Shown here: one piece after another, positions 1-8,687 of the stretch
Layout of the letters: every line of letters starts with the position of its first letter
Numbering within the stretch: the first letter of the stretch is position 1
From: an uncultured Leptotrichia sp.
Lineage (GTDB): Bacteria > Fusobacteriota > Fusobacteriia > Fusobacteriales > Leptotrichiaceae
Direction: 5' to 3'
Assembly (NCBI GenBank): GCA_937925095.1
Contig: CALEXX010000062.1
Coordinates: forward strand, 1-64,000
Length of the DNA stretch: 64,000 nucleotides
The notes under the pieces: generated by a model
What the model saw: the letters and a program-made list of their open reading frames with translations, nothing else
Database searches by the model: none
Told to the model about the DNA's origin: nothing
Made by a program: the position numbers and the translations under genes

Positions 1-55
1 ATAAATTCCCACAGGATTTTAAGTCCTGTGCGTCTACCGATTTCGCCACCAAGGC
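1..55 (-). tRNA. tRNA-Leu (UAA), 3' end cut by window edge
   Basis: Read on the minus strand the gene begins GCCTTGGTGGCG, has the D-loop AAATCGGTAGACGC, and an anticodon arm CAGGA-CTTAAAA-TCCTG with anticodon TAA, which decodes UUA leucine codons. The variable arm, T arm and acceptor 3' side lie outside the window. A strong sigma-70-type promoter sits just upstream at 97-125. Confidence 0.93.
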
Positions 56-96
56 ATATCTAAAATCCTATTTCGTTTATCTCTGACAACTTAGTC

Positions 97-125
97 AGTA
101 TAACATAAACTTATTCGTTTGTCAA
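97..125 (-). promoter_or_regulatory. promoter of tRNA-Leu
   Basis: On the minus strand there is a perfect TTGACA (120-125), a 17-base spacer and TATACT (97-102). The start of transcription would fall about 35 bases before the tRNA. Spacing and both hexamers match the sigma-70 consensus closely. Confidence 0.85.
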
Positions 126-135
126 CAACTTTTTT

Positions 136-188
136 TACTGATTAAGTACTTTTTTGTTTTACTCTTCCTCTTAAGTACTTAATCAGTA
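136..188. repeat. 16-bp perfect inverted repeat with 21-base loop
   Basis: Arms 136-151 and 173-188 are exact reverse complements (core ACTGATTAAGTACTT). Neither strand has a T-run directly after the stem, so it is not a convincing intrinsic terminator, though it lies between the end of the acyl ligase gene and the tRNA-Leu promoter. It may be an operator, a transcript-end stabiliser or a remnant of a mobile element. Confidence 0.6.
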
Positions 189-257
189 TACAAAATTTTA
201 CACGAAATGTCAAATTAAAATTCAATTAATTTAAAAACTTTTTTTGAAACCCTTATT

Positions 258-2738
258 TTACTTACCTTCCACATAGTCTTTTATTATCTTTCTGGCCTTC
301 TCTACTATTTCATCATACGTACCTTCCGGCTTAAATTTTTCCAGAACAGCAACTTCTATTTTTTTAGGTTTTGGAAACTTCATATATCTTGAATATGCTT
401 CAAAAGCACCTTTTATTCCCAGGCACTGAACATCTATATTCAGTTCCTTAGCTATTATAGCAAATACTTTCTTAAATTCTGCCACTTTTCCGTCTTTACT
501 TCTTGCACCTTCAGGGAAAATAAGTACATTTTTTCCAGCTTTAACATTTGCTGCAATTTCTTCGACACTTTTCTTAATATTTTTATTTATATCTATCAAT
601 ACCACGTTTCCATGACTGACAAGCAGTTTCATCAATCCTTTTTTGAAATACCAGTCTATTGCAAGAAAAATTGTATTATAAAGTATTCCTGCAGGTAGAA
701 GACTTCCAAGTACTAATGGATCTAGGAAACTCTGATGGTTAGCCACAAATATCTGCTGCGGTTTATCACTCAGTTTATCCCTGTTCACTCTTTTCAGTCT
801 AAAATATATTTTTATTGTTAAATCAAGCAGTGGTCTCAATACCTTTGTTACCCATCTATTTTTTTCTTCAACCGGAGGTGCTGCTTCTATTATTTTTTTC
901 CAGTCAACTTCTCCACTTTCTATTTTCGTAGCCTTTTCATTAATATATTCAGATAATGTCTTCAAATTTGATATTTCTGAAAATTTTTCTTCATCAAGAT
1001 GAATTCCAAAACTGTTTTCCACATAAGCAAAAAATTCAACAATATCCAGTGAATCCATTCCTATTTCCAGCTCAAGGTTTTCTTCAGGCTGAGCTTCTAT
1101 TCCCTTTAATTTCTTTATGTAATCCTTTAACATTCTATAAACTTCATTGTCAGGTTCTTCCACCTGTTTTTTCTTGACATTTGTCTTCAGATAAAGTTCA
1201 GGCAGCATAAATCTTCTTACTTTTCCTACCCTTGTTTTAGGAAGTTCTTCTTCATACAGTTTATAATCCAGTATTTTTTCATAATTATGAACTGTAAGAT
1301 TATAATCTTCCACAATATTTTTTACATAGGCTTTTATATTAGTTATTCCCTGTTTTCTGCATTCCAGCAAATCAGGAACAATTATAGCCACAAGTTTGTC
1401 ATTATGGCCAAATACTCCCAGTTCCTTTATAAGTTTTTTACTTTTTTCAATTACTTTATTTTCAAGCTTTTCAGGATCAATATTTTTTCCATTTGAAAGC
1501 ACTATCATGCTGCTTCTTCTTCCACGGATAGTAACATATCCCTCATCATCAATGGAAGCCAGATCACCTGTCTTGAACCATCCATCTTCAGTTATTACTT
1601 CAGCGGTCTTTTCAGGCTTATTATAATATCCTTTCATAACAATAGGACCTCTTACCCATAATTCTTCATCCACTATCTTTGCTTCTATATTATCAAGTTT
1701 TTTACCTACTGTTCCTATTCTACGATCTTTTTTTGTATTAACTGCTATTACAGGTGATGTTTCAGTAAGCCCATATCCTTCCTGAACGTATATTCCCAAT
1801 GTTTCATAAAATTCTCCTATTACAGGATCAAGTTTTGCTCCACCTGAAACTATAAACGTCAGTTCTCCACCAAATTTTTCATGAACTTTTGCAAATACCT
1901 TTCTTCTTATCTTAAAAGACTTTACTTTTGTCATAAGTTTATATATTGTTCTTGTAATGAACTTTGAGTCAATCTGCTGTTTTATTCCGTCATAGAACAA
2001 TTTAAATACCCTTGGAACTCCAACCAGTGCAGTAACATTATTTTTATCAAGTGCTTCTAAAATTTCCTTACTTGCTATTTTCTTTACAAATACCATCGAT
2101 GCCTGATGCTGCAATATTATCAGCACTGTTGCTGTAAGCGGTAAAACATGATGGAAAGGAAGTAATGCAAGTATTTGATCAGTTGGCTCCAAAAGATTCT
2201 TCTGCCTGAGTCCTTCCAGTTCTGAACTTAAATTATTAAAAGTCAGCATAACTCCCTTTGGAGACCCAGTTGTTCCAGAAGTATACAACATTGTGGCTAT
2301 ACTGTCCCCTTCAGGATTTTCAAGCTCAAAGTTACTGTTTCTTATTACTTCCAGTTTATTTTCATCAATTGGGTGATTGTCCACATTAATTACTGTTATT
2401 TCACCCTTTTCATACATTGAAACTGCTTCCCTGACATTTTTCTCACTTTCATTCGAACAGATTACAAACTTAGGATCTGAATCCCCAAGAACATATAAAA
2501 TTTCCTTACTGCTACTTGTAGAATCCAGTGCAATTGGTATTGCCTTTCTATCCCATAAAGCAAAGTAAGTATAAATCCATTCCGGTCTGTTTTCCATCAG
2601 AATCAGTCCAAAATCTTCCTTTTCAGCAGGTATTACATTTTCTGAAAAATATTTTACATTATTAACTAATTCAGTATAATTTATTTTCCTATCTTCAAAA
2701 TCAACCATTGCAAGCCTGTCGCCTCTATTTAAGAACAT
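258..2738 (-). CDS. acyl-ACP/CoA ligase - acyl carrier - PlsC acyltransferase fusion
   Basis: An 826-residue protein with three domains. Residues 1-520 are an ANL adenylating domain with the P-loop YTSGTTGSPKG (about 152-162), YGLTETSP (about 322) and GWFKTGD (about 386). Residues 535-610 are a carrier domain with the phosphopantetheine site GMDSLD (Ser about 563). Residues 640-826 are a PlsC-type acyltransferase with NHQSFLD (667-673) and FPEGARS (741). Family knowledge suggests that a fatty acid is activated, loaded on the built-in carrier and passed to (lyso)phospholipid, like E. coli Aas but with an internal ACP. The start has a GGAGGAA ribosome site. It is probably a single-gene unit with a TATACT -10 element at 2779-2784. 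The exact acceptor is inferred. Confidence 0.88.
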   Translation of the reverse strand: MFLNRGDRLAMVDFEDRKINYTELVNNVKYFSENVIPAEKEDFGLILMENRPEWIYTYFALWDRKAIPIALDSTSSSKEILYVLGDSDPKFVICSNESEKNVREAVSMYEKGEITVINVDNHPIDENKLEVIRNSNFELENPEGDSIATMLYTSGTTGSPKGVMLTFNNLSSELEGLRQKNLLEPTDQILALLPFHHVLPLTATVLIILQHQASMVFVKKIASKEILEALDKNNVTALVGVPRVFKLFYDGIKQQIDSKFITRTIYKLMTKVKSFKIRRKVFAKVHEKFGGELTFIVSGGAKLDPVIGEFYETLGIYVQEGYGLTETSPVIAVNTKKDRRIGTVGKKLDNIEAKIVDEELWVRGPIVMKGYYNKPEKTAEVITEDGWFKTGDLASIDDEGYVTIRGRRSSMIVLSNGKNIDPEKLENKVIEKSKKLIKELGVFGHNDKLVAIIVPDLLECRKQGITNIKAYVKNIVEDYNLTVHNYEKILDYKLYEEELPKTRVGKVRRFMLPELYLKTNVKKKQVEEPDNEVYRMLKDYIKKLKGIEAQPEENLELEIGMDSLDIVEFFAYVENSFGIHLDEEKFSEISNLKTLSEYINEKATKIESGEVDWKKIIEAAPPVEEKNRWVTKVLRPLLDLTIKIYFRLKRVNRDKLSDKPQQIFVANHQSFLDPLVLGSLLPAGILYNTIFLAIDWYFKKGLMKLLVSHGNVVLIDINKNIKKSVEEIAANVKAGKNVLIFPEGARSKDGKVAEFKKVFAIIAKELNIDVQCLGIKGAFEAYSRYMKFPKPKKIEVAVLEKFKPEGTYDEIVEKARKIIKDYVEGK

Positions 2739-2778
2739 AATTCCTCCATTTCAAATATTAAAAATATAAATTTAATTA

Positions 2779-2784
2779 AGTATA
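2779..2784 (-). promoter_or_regulatory. candidate -10 element of the acyl ligase fusion gene
   Basis: TATACT on the minus strand lies about 40 bases before the ATG at 2738. The -35 region is AT-rich and not close to TTGACA, so only the -10 element is supported. Confidence 0.45.
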
Positions 2785-2847
2785 CCATACTTTCATAAAT
2801 AATAAAATAAAAATGAGGACATATCAAAAAATAAAAAATATGAAAGA

Positions 2848-2935
2848 TGCTGTCTCAAAATAGTAAAAATTAAATATAATATAAAAAAACTATATTTTTT
2901 TTCATTTACTAAAATTTTTCTTTTTTGAAACAACC
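2848..2935. repeat. foldback/MITE-like repeat, copy A (short, internally deleted)
   Basis: The left end reads GCTGTCTCAAAA (2849-2860) and the right end TTTTTTGAAACAACC (2921-2935), an imperfect inverted pair. Internally TTTCATTTACTAAAATTTTT matches, in reverse orientation, the sequence next to the right arm of copies C and D. The hairpin core of the longer copies is missing. No coding capacity. Confidence 0.65.
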
Positions 2936-2992
2936 ATTTTTACATTATTTTCAATTTTTTAGATATCCTCATTCCAAAAATAATTTATACTC

Positions 2993-4003
2993 CTATAATA
3001 AATTTATTCCGTTTTTTTCACATTCAGCTATTATTTCATCAGACCATAATGATGCCTGAACTTCCCCAATATGTGCCCTTTGAAGCAGGAACATACATAT
3101 TCTTGACTGTCCAATTCCCCCACCTATTGTAAGTGGTAACTCATTATTTAAAAGCATTCTATGATACTCAAGCTCTTTTCTTTCTTCTAAATTAAGTTCC
3201 TTAAGCTGTCTTTCCAGTGATTCACTGTCTACTCTTATTCCCATTGATGAAAGTTCCAGAGCACTGTCAAGTACAGGATTCCACATTATAAGATCTCCAT
3301 TTAATTCCCAGTCATCATAATCCGGAGCTCTTCCATCATGTCTTTCCTTAGATTCCAGCATTTTTCCTATCTGCATTATAAATATTGCTCCATGTTCCTT
3401 TGCAAATCTATTTTCTCTTTCTCCTGAAGAAATCTCAGGATATAAGTTTTCCAGCTCCTGTGAAGTTATAAAAGTAACTTTTTCAGGTAAAAACTTAGTA
3501 TAATTTTCATACTTTTGAGCAAGCATTTCTTCTGTCTTTTTAAATACTGAATATATTTTGTTTACAATTTCCTTTAAGAAATCTATATTTCTATCTTCTC
3601 TGTCTATAACTCTTTCCCAATCCCACTGATCTACATATATTGAATGCGTATTATCCAAATCTTCGTCTCTTCTTATGGCATTCATGTCAGTATAAATTCC
3701 TTCACCTGAATTTACACCATATCTTTTTAATGCAAGCCTTTTCCACTTAGCAAGCGAATGAACTATTTCGATAACTTCCCCTTCTGCTTCTTTCATTTCA
3801 AATGCAACAGGTCTTTCAACACCATTAAGGTTATCATTTAACCCTGTCGTCTTTTTTACAAACAGAGGTGCCGATATTCTTGTTAAATTTAATTCTTTAG
3901 AAAGTTCCCTTTCAAAAAAATCCTTAATCAGTTTTATAGCAATTTCTGTTTCCATTATATTCTGTCTGGAAGTGTATCCTTCCGGTATTATAATACTTCC
4001 CAT
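2993..4003 (-). CDS. asnA: aspartate-ammonia ligase (asparagine synthetase A)
   Basis: Makes asparagine from aspartate, ammonia and ATP in the cytosol. The protein matches the class II synthetase-like AsnA family throughout: SIIIPEGYTSRQ near the N-terminus, TDMNAIRRDED, YVDQWDWE, and the C-terminal GGGIGQSRICMFLL ATP-site motif. The length of about 336 residues fits the usual 330. I place the start at 4003, where the ATG follows TTAGGAG. The longer frame opening at 4078 starts inside the tRNA-Arg gene and cannot be right. No promoter is visible between the tRNA cluster and this gene, so it is probably cotranscribed with the three tRNAs. Confidence 0.95.
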   Translation of the reverse strand: MGSIIIPEGYTSRQNIMETEIAIKLIKDFFERELSKELNLTRISAPLFVKKTTGLNDNLNGVERPVAFEMKEAEGEVIEIVHSLAKWKRLALKRYGVNSGEGIYTDMNAIRRDEDLDNTHSIYVDQWDWERVIDREDRNIDFLKEIVNKIYSVFKKTEEMLAQKYENYTKFLPEKVTFITSQELENLYPEISSGERENRFAKEHGAIFIMQIGKMLESKERHDGRAPDYDDWELNGDLIMWNPVLDSALELSSMGIRVDSESLERQLKELNLEERKELEYHRMLLNNELPLTIGGGIGQSRICMFLLQRAHIGEVQASLWSDEIIAECEKNGINLL

Positions 4004-4050
4004 GTTTCTACTCCTAACTACAAATCTACAAAGAAATTTACCAATTAAAA

Positions 4051-4127
<77 letters not shown>

Positions 4128-4155
4128 ACATTTAAGTATATATTTTAAAAAAAAA

Positions 4156-4249
4156 TGGCGGAGAAGGAGGGATTTGAACCCTCGATCCAAGTTTTAGCCC
4201 GGATACTCCCTTAGCAGGGGAGCGCATTCGGCCTCTCTGCCACTTCTCC
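4156..4249 (-). tRNA. tRNA-Ser (GCU)
   Basis: Minus strand, 94 bases, GGAGAAG to CTTCTCCGCCA, with CCA encoded. The anticodon arm is CTCCC-CTGCTAA-GGGAG, anticodon GCT. It has the long variable arm expected of a class II serine tRNA. Confidence 0.96.
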
Positions 4250-4267
4250 ACGTATATAAAAAATAAA

Positions 4268-4353
4268 TGGCGGGTGAACAGGGATTCGAACCCTGAGAGC
4301 TTTCGCCTTGCCGGTTTTCAAGACCGGTCCCTTAGCCGTTCGGACATTCACCC
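4268..4353 (-). tRNA. tRNA-Ser (UGA)
   Basis: Minus strand, 86 bases, GGGTGAA to TTCACCCGCCA, with CCA encoded. The anticodon arm is CCGGT-CTTGAAA-ACCGG, anticodon TGA. A long variable arm confirms class II. It is the first tRNA of the cluster, directly after the promoter. Confidence 0.95.
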
Positions 4354-4367
4354 ACACTTACTCAATT

Positions 4368-4397
4368 ACTATATCATACTTTTGTATATCTTGTCAA
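4368..4397 (-). promoter_or_regulatory. promoter of the tRNA-Ser/Ser/Arg-asnA unit
   Basis: Minus strand TTGACA (4392-4397), 18-base spacer, TATAGT (4368-4373). The first tRNA begins about 15 bases after the -10 element, typical of a short tRNA leader. Confidence 0.8.
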
Positions 4398-4523
4398 CAC
4401 TTTTTTTATTTTTATGATATTTTTTTTATATGTATACGTTTTTAGCCTTTATTTTCAATGTTTTAACTATTTCCATTTTTTAATCTCATACCAAATTATA
4501 GAATTCTATTTTTAAATTTTTTA

Positions 4524-4655
4524 AATTTTTACAATATAAAACAGGAAATAAATTTAGGAAAAGTCTTCTTCTCCATCTTTTAGGTAAGTTATTGACTTTT
4601 CCTTAATAAATAACTGTTTCATATGAGTAAAATTCCGGTAAATGAAAATTACAGT
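4524..4655. repeat. foldback/MITE-like repeat, copy B (ends decayed)
   Basis: It shares with copies C and D the left arm (TTTTTACAATATAAAACAGG, then AATTTAGGAAAAGTC) and the right arm (GACTTTTCCTTAATAAATAACTG, then ATGAGTAAAATTC and GTAAATGAAAA). The arms pair as GGAAAAGTC/GACTTTTCC around a loop that differs from the other copies. Clear GGCTGTCTCAAAA ends are not visible. It fills most of the 347-base gap between the tRNAs and accA and may act as the accA transcript terminator. Confidence 0.65.
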
Positions 4656-4700
4656 TTTCATTGCCTTTAAATAGTTTATACTATTCTTTAAATTTACTGA

Positions 4701-5657
4701 CTATTCTTCCCCATTTTCAAAAAATTCTCCCATAGTTCTGAATTTTTGATATCTTTTTTCCAGTAATTCTTCTATTGAAAACTTATCAATTCTTTTAAAT
4801 TCTTTTAAAACAGCAGCTTTAAGATTTTTAGCAGTTTTTTCTAAATTTCTATGTGCACCTCCAAGAGGTTCTTCTATTATATCATCAATAACTCCAAGCG
4901 ATTTAAGATTTATTGCATCCATTTTTAAACTTTTTGCCGCTTCTGCCGCCTTAGTTGAATCATTAAAAAGTATTGATGCACATCCTTCTGGTGAAATTAC
5001 TGAATATACACTGTTTTCAAGCATAAGAACTGAGTCAGCAACTCCTATTCCTAATGCTCCTCCACTTCCACCTTCTCCTATTATTACAGAAACAATCGGT
5101 ACTTTTAGACCAAACATTTCAGCCAGGTTTTTAGCAATGGCTTCCCCCTGTCCTTTTTCTTCAGCTTCTATTCCAGGATATGCTCCTGCAGTATCTATCA
5201 GAGTTAATATAGGTAATTCAAATCTTTCTGCCATTCTCATCAGTCTTAATGCTTTTCTATATCCCTCAGGACTTGCCATTCCAAAATTTCTGAACATATT
5301 TGAATCAAGGTCTCTTCCCTTCTGATGGCCTATTATCATTATTTTATAGCCATCTATAGAAGCTAATCCACCTATTATTGCATGATCATCTTTTGAAAGT
5401 CTGTCTCCGTGCAGCTCGACAAAATCCTCTGTCAATGTATTTATATAATCAAGTGTATAAGGTCTTTTAGGATTTCTGGAAATTTGTATTCTTTCCCATG
5501 AATCCAGTTCATTTTCATTGAAATCCTTATATCTTTTTTCAAGTTCCTTTTCAAGTTCTCCTATCTGTTTTGAAAAATCTATATTTTTTTCTTTGGAAAA
5601 TTCTTTTAATTCTTCAATTTTTTCTTCCAGTTCCTTAATTTCATCTTTCAGGCTCAT
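4701..5657 (-). CDS. accA: acetyl-CoA carboxylase carboxyltransferase subunit alpha
   Basis: 318 residues, the normal AccA length. With AccD it moves carboxyl from biotin to acetyl-CoA to give malonyl-CoA for fatty acid synthesis. Visible features are an N-terminal coiled coil (residues 1-45), the RPYTLDYI region, GDRLSKDDHAIIGG, DTAGAYPG and the glycine-rich GGSGGALGIG oxyanion region. It starts after TTGGAGGAAAT. It lies 12 bases downstream of accD in the same direction, so the two subunits are coexpressed. The biotin carboxylase and carrier genes are not in the window. Confidence 0.97.
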   Translation of the reverse strand: MSLKDEIKELEEKIEELKEFSKEKNIDFSKQIGELEKELEKRYKDFNENELDSWERIQISRNPKRPYTLDYINTLTEDFVELHGDRLSKDDHAIIGGLASIDGYKIMIIGHQKGRDLDSNMFRNFGMASPEGYRKALRLMRMAERFELPILTLIDTAGAYPGIEAEEKGQGEAIAKNLAEMFGLKVPIVSVIIGEGGSGGALGIGVADSVLMLENSVYSVISPEGCASILFNDSTKAAEAAKSLKMDAINLKSLGVIDDIIEEPLGGAHRNLEKTAKNLKAAVLKEFKRIDKFSIEELLEKRYQKFRTMGEFFENGEE

Positions 5658-5669
5658 ATTTCCTCCAAT

Positions 5670-6521
5670 TTATATAAGTTTTTCCAGTATACGGTAAATC
5701 GTTGTTTTCAATTCTCTTCTTTCAGCAATTACATCAACCATTCCATGTTCAAGCAAAAATTCCGCCTTCTGGAACCCTTTTGGTAATTTCTGATTTACTG
5801 TCTGTTCAATAACTCTCGGTCCTGCAAAACCTATCAATGCACCAGGTTCAGTAACTATTATATCCCCCAGCATAGCAAAAGAAGCTGTAACTCCTCCAGT
5901 TGTAGGATCTACCGGCACTGATATAAAAGGAATCCCTGCCTCATTCAATCTTTTTACTGCTCCTGAAGTTTTAGCCATCTGCATCAGTGATAAAATTCCT
6001 TCCTGCATTCTTGCTCCACCTGAACTTGAAACAATAACAACAGGAATATTTTTTTCAAGTCCTCTTTCAAGAGTTCTAGTTATTTTTTCTCCAACAACAG
6101 AACCCATACTTCCACCCATAAAACTAAATTCCATCACTGCTATGCTTACGTCTATTCCATTTATTTTCCCTATTCCGCTTATTACTCCGTCAAGCATTCT
6201 GCTCTTTTCCTGAGAGCTTTCCAGCTTTTCCTTATACCCCGGAAAGTTAAGAAAATCTTTTGAAGTAAGTGTTATATCCTCTTCAATAAAACTTCCTTCA
6301 TCTGTTAACAGCTCTATTCTTTCAAATGCTGTAAGCCTGAAATAATGCCCGCATTTTGGACAGATATTCAGGTTATTCTTTAAATCCTCATTATATATAA
6401 TTTCATTACATCTGCTACATTTTTTCCATTTATTGTCATCAACTATGTCCATGCTCAGTTTTGATTTTGATGTGAGTGTAACATATTTATTTTTCGATTT
6501 TTTACTCGAAAATAATCCCAT
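5670..6521 (-). CDS. accD: acetyl-CoA carboxylase carboxyltransferase subunit beta
   Basis: About 283 residues, the usual AccD size. The N-terminus carries the four-cysteine zinc finger (CSRC near residue 35 and CPKC about 20 residues on), followed by the crotonase-like core with SSSGGARMQEG and DPTTGGVTASFA. I start it at the ATG at 6521, six bases after AGAGAGGTG; a GTG three codons earlier overlaps that ribosome site. It precedes accA and together they form the carboxyltransferase tetramer. Confidence 0.97.
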   Translation of the reverse strand: MGLFSSKKSKNKYVTLTSKSKLSMDIVDDNKWKKCSRCNEIIYNEDLKNNLNICPKCGHYFRLTAFERIELLTDEGSFIEEDITLTSKDFLNFPGYKEKLESSQEKSRMLDGVISGIGKINGIDVSIAVMEFSFMGGSMGSVVGEKITRTLERGLEKNIPVVIVSSSGGARMQEGILSLMQMAKTSGAVKRLNEAGIPFISVPVDPTTGGVTASFAMLGDIIVTEPGALIGFAGPRVIEQTVNQKLPKGFQKAEFLLEHGMVDVIAERRELKTTIYRILEKLI

Positions 6522-6632
6522 TCTCTTCACCTCTCTATGTAAATTTGCTTTAAATCCCTTAAAATAACTTATGTTATCTTAAAGATTAAATATATACTTT
6601 ATGTAAAAATATATTATTTTCCAGTACTAATT

Positions 6633-7553
6633 TTACCACATAAATTGATTATTTAAAAACTTTTTTTCAATTTCATATTCATATTCATCAAAAGCAACAT
6701 AATAACAGCATAAATGCAGGATATCACTTTTATCATTTTTCCCATATTTCCTGTCACCAATTATAGGATAGCCATAATTCGAAATCTGTGCTCTTATCTG
6801 ATGCTTTCTCCCTGTCACAAGATTAATATCGAGTGCTGTTTTCCCAACATTTCCAGTATTTTTAACATTTGTTTCCCTGGATGTTTTTCTGCCGATACAT
6901 CTGAATTCTGTTATACTTTTCTTTCCTTCAGTTTCATTTTTAGTTACAGAAACACCACTTTCTCCGACTATAAGATAATTTTCTATTGTAAATTTTTCTT
7001 CCTCTATAATTCCATGGACAACAGCAATATACTTTTTACGGACTTCATTATTTCTTATTTTTTCTGAAATATAACGTAAAAACTTCAATGTCTTGCATCC
7101 GATTACCAGACCGGAAGTTTCATAATCCAGCCTATTTGCAAAATTTATATTTTCACTGTTATAGATTTCCTTAAATATTTCTGAAAGTCCATACTTGTGT
7201 CCTGTTCCTTTATGCATCGGAATATTTCCTTCTTTATTTACAATGAAAAAATCTTTATTTTCAAATATTACACATTTTTTAAATTTATCAAGTATTTTTT
7301 TATCTATTTTACTTTTCTTATAATTTTTATTTTCACTAGAAGTCATTTCAGCTTTCAAATACTTTACAGATATTTTTTCACTTAAGGAAAGTCTATAATT
7401 TTCCTTTACCTTTTTTCCTCCGACTTTCACATCACCTTTTCTTAAAGCCTGGAAAATCTTGCTCAAAGGTTCATCCCTAAATGTCTTTTTTAAATATCTG
7501 TCAATTCTCATTCCTTCTGTTTCACTGTCTACAACATATTCAAAAATTTCCAT
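6633..7553 (-). CDS. RluA-family pseudouridine synthase with S4 domain
   Basis: 306 residues. The N-terminal 80 residues look like an S4 RNA-binding domain (RIDRYLKKTF, KGDVKVGGKKV). The rest is the RluA/RluC catalytic fold with the signature NRLDYETSG, whose aspartate is the catalytic residue, and the C-terminal TGRKHQIRAQI motif. It converts uridine to pseudouridine, most likely in 23S rRNA, but the site cannot be told from sequence. The linker of about 25 lysine/serine-rich residues is longer than in E. coli RluC. It sits between rodA and accD on the same strand. Confidence 0.9.
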   Translation of the reverse strand: MEIFEYVVDSETEGMRIDRYLKKTFRDEPLSKIFQALRKGDVKVGGKKVKENYRLSLSEKISVKYLKAEMTSSENKNYKKSKIDKKILDKFKKCVIFENKDFFIVNKEGNIPMHKGTGHKYGLSEIFKEIYNSENINFANRLDYETSGLVIGCKTLKFLRYISEKIRNNEVRKKYIAVVHGIIEEEKFTIENYLIVGESGVSVTKNETEGKKSITEFRCIGRKTSRETNVKNTGNVGKTALDINLVTGRKHQIRAQISNYGYPIIGDRKYGKNDKSDILHLCCYYVAFDEYEYEIEKKFLNNQFMW

Positions 7554-7574
7554 TATGATTCCTCATTTTTAAAT

Positions 7575-8678
7575 TTATTCTATGTGGATTTTTATACTTT
7601 CCACTATTCCTATCATAATAAATGAAGAAAGAAAGGAACTTCCACCATAACTAAGGAAAAGTAGAGGTTTTCCAGTTACAGGAACAAGTCCAATTGTCAT
7701 TCCAACATTTACTATTACATGCATAAAAAATATCCCACATATTCCATAAAGAATAAGCTTTCCAAAGTTATCGTGAACCATCCTGCTTATCCGCATAATA
7801 TCAAATATCAGGAAAAAATAGAGAAACAGAACTAATGCCGATCCTACAAATCCCATTTCTTCTGATATTACAGAAAAAATAAAATCCGTCTGTGCTTCAG
7901 GTAAAAATTCCAGTCTGCTCTGACTTCCCTGTAATACTCCTTTTCCAAAAGTACCTCCCGATCCTATCGAGATTTTTGACTGAGTTACGTGCCATCCACT
8001 TCCCTTTACATCTTTTTCAGGATTCAGAAAATTTTCAACCCTCGTTCTCTGATAATCCTTCAGGACATATTTATATACAGGATAAACTGACAGTAAAATT
8101 ACAAATCCTATAATCCATATAGGCTTCATATTTGCACCATATAGAAATATCATGAATACAAAGGAAGTCAGGGTTATAAGTGTAGTTCCAAGATCAGGCT
8201 GTGTCAGTATTAATATAATTAGTGGTATTACAGGAAGAACAGCACCTATTATATCCTTAAGGTTATTTATCCCATTTTTATACTTTTCAACAATCCAAAA
8301 TGCAATTATCACTATTATTGCTATTTTTACAAATTCTGACGGCTGAAGCTGAAAAGGACCTATTTTTAGCCATCTCTGAGCTCCAAGCGTTTTCTTTCCT
8401 GCAACTCTTACAAGTATAAGCAATACAGCAGAAAGTCCGTATATTTTCCATATATGATCTTTATATTCCTTATAATCTGTAAATGATATAAGAAACATCA
8501 GAAATGTTCCCAATCCTATCCAGATTAAATTCTGCATCACAAATTTCTGAGATCTCGTTGCACTGTATACAAAAATTGTACTTATTGTTACAAGTGAATA
8601 AACAAAAAATAATATCATCTTATCCATTAATAGCAGATTTGTTTTTATTTTTTCCATCAATCTCTGATTTTGAAACAT
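7575..8678 (-). CDS. rodA: rod-shape SEDS peptidoglycan glycosyltransferase RodA
   Basis: 367 residues with about ten membrane segments. SEDS-family signatures are WLKIGPFQLQPSEFVK, QPDLGTTL, the AQTDFIFSVISEEMGFVG block and the C-terminal LSYGGSS. It polymerises lipid II for cell elongation, working with a class B PBP that is not in this window. The start follows AGGGGGTAAAA and overlaps the end region of the M16 gene by spacing only (10 bases). RodA is preferred over FtsW because of its short length and elongation-type motif set. Confidence 0.92.
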   Translation of the reverse strand: MFQNQRLMEKIKTNLLLMDKMILFFVYSLVTISTIFVYSATRSQKFVMQNLIWIGLGTFLMFLISFTDYKEYKDHIWKIYGLSAVLLILVRVAGKKTLGAQRWLKIGPFQLQPSEFVKIAIIVIIAFWIVEKYKNGINNLKDIIGAVLPVIPLIILILTQPDLGTTLITLTSFVFMIFLYGANMKPIWIIGFVILLSVYPVYKYVLKDYQRTRVENFLNPEKDVKGSGWHVTQSKISIGSGGTFGKGVLQGSQSRLEFLPEAQTDFIFSVISEEMGFVGSALVLFLYFFLIFDIMRISRMVHDNFGKLILYGICGIFFMHVIVNVGMTIGLVPVTGKPLLFLSYGGSSFLSSFIMIGIVESIKIHIE

Positions 8679-8687
8679 TTTTACCCC

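Noticed and set aside
136..188. Intrinsic terminator reading of the inverted repeat
   Set aside because: No T-run directly after the stem on either strand.
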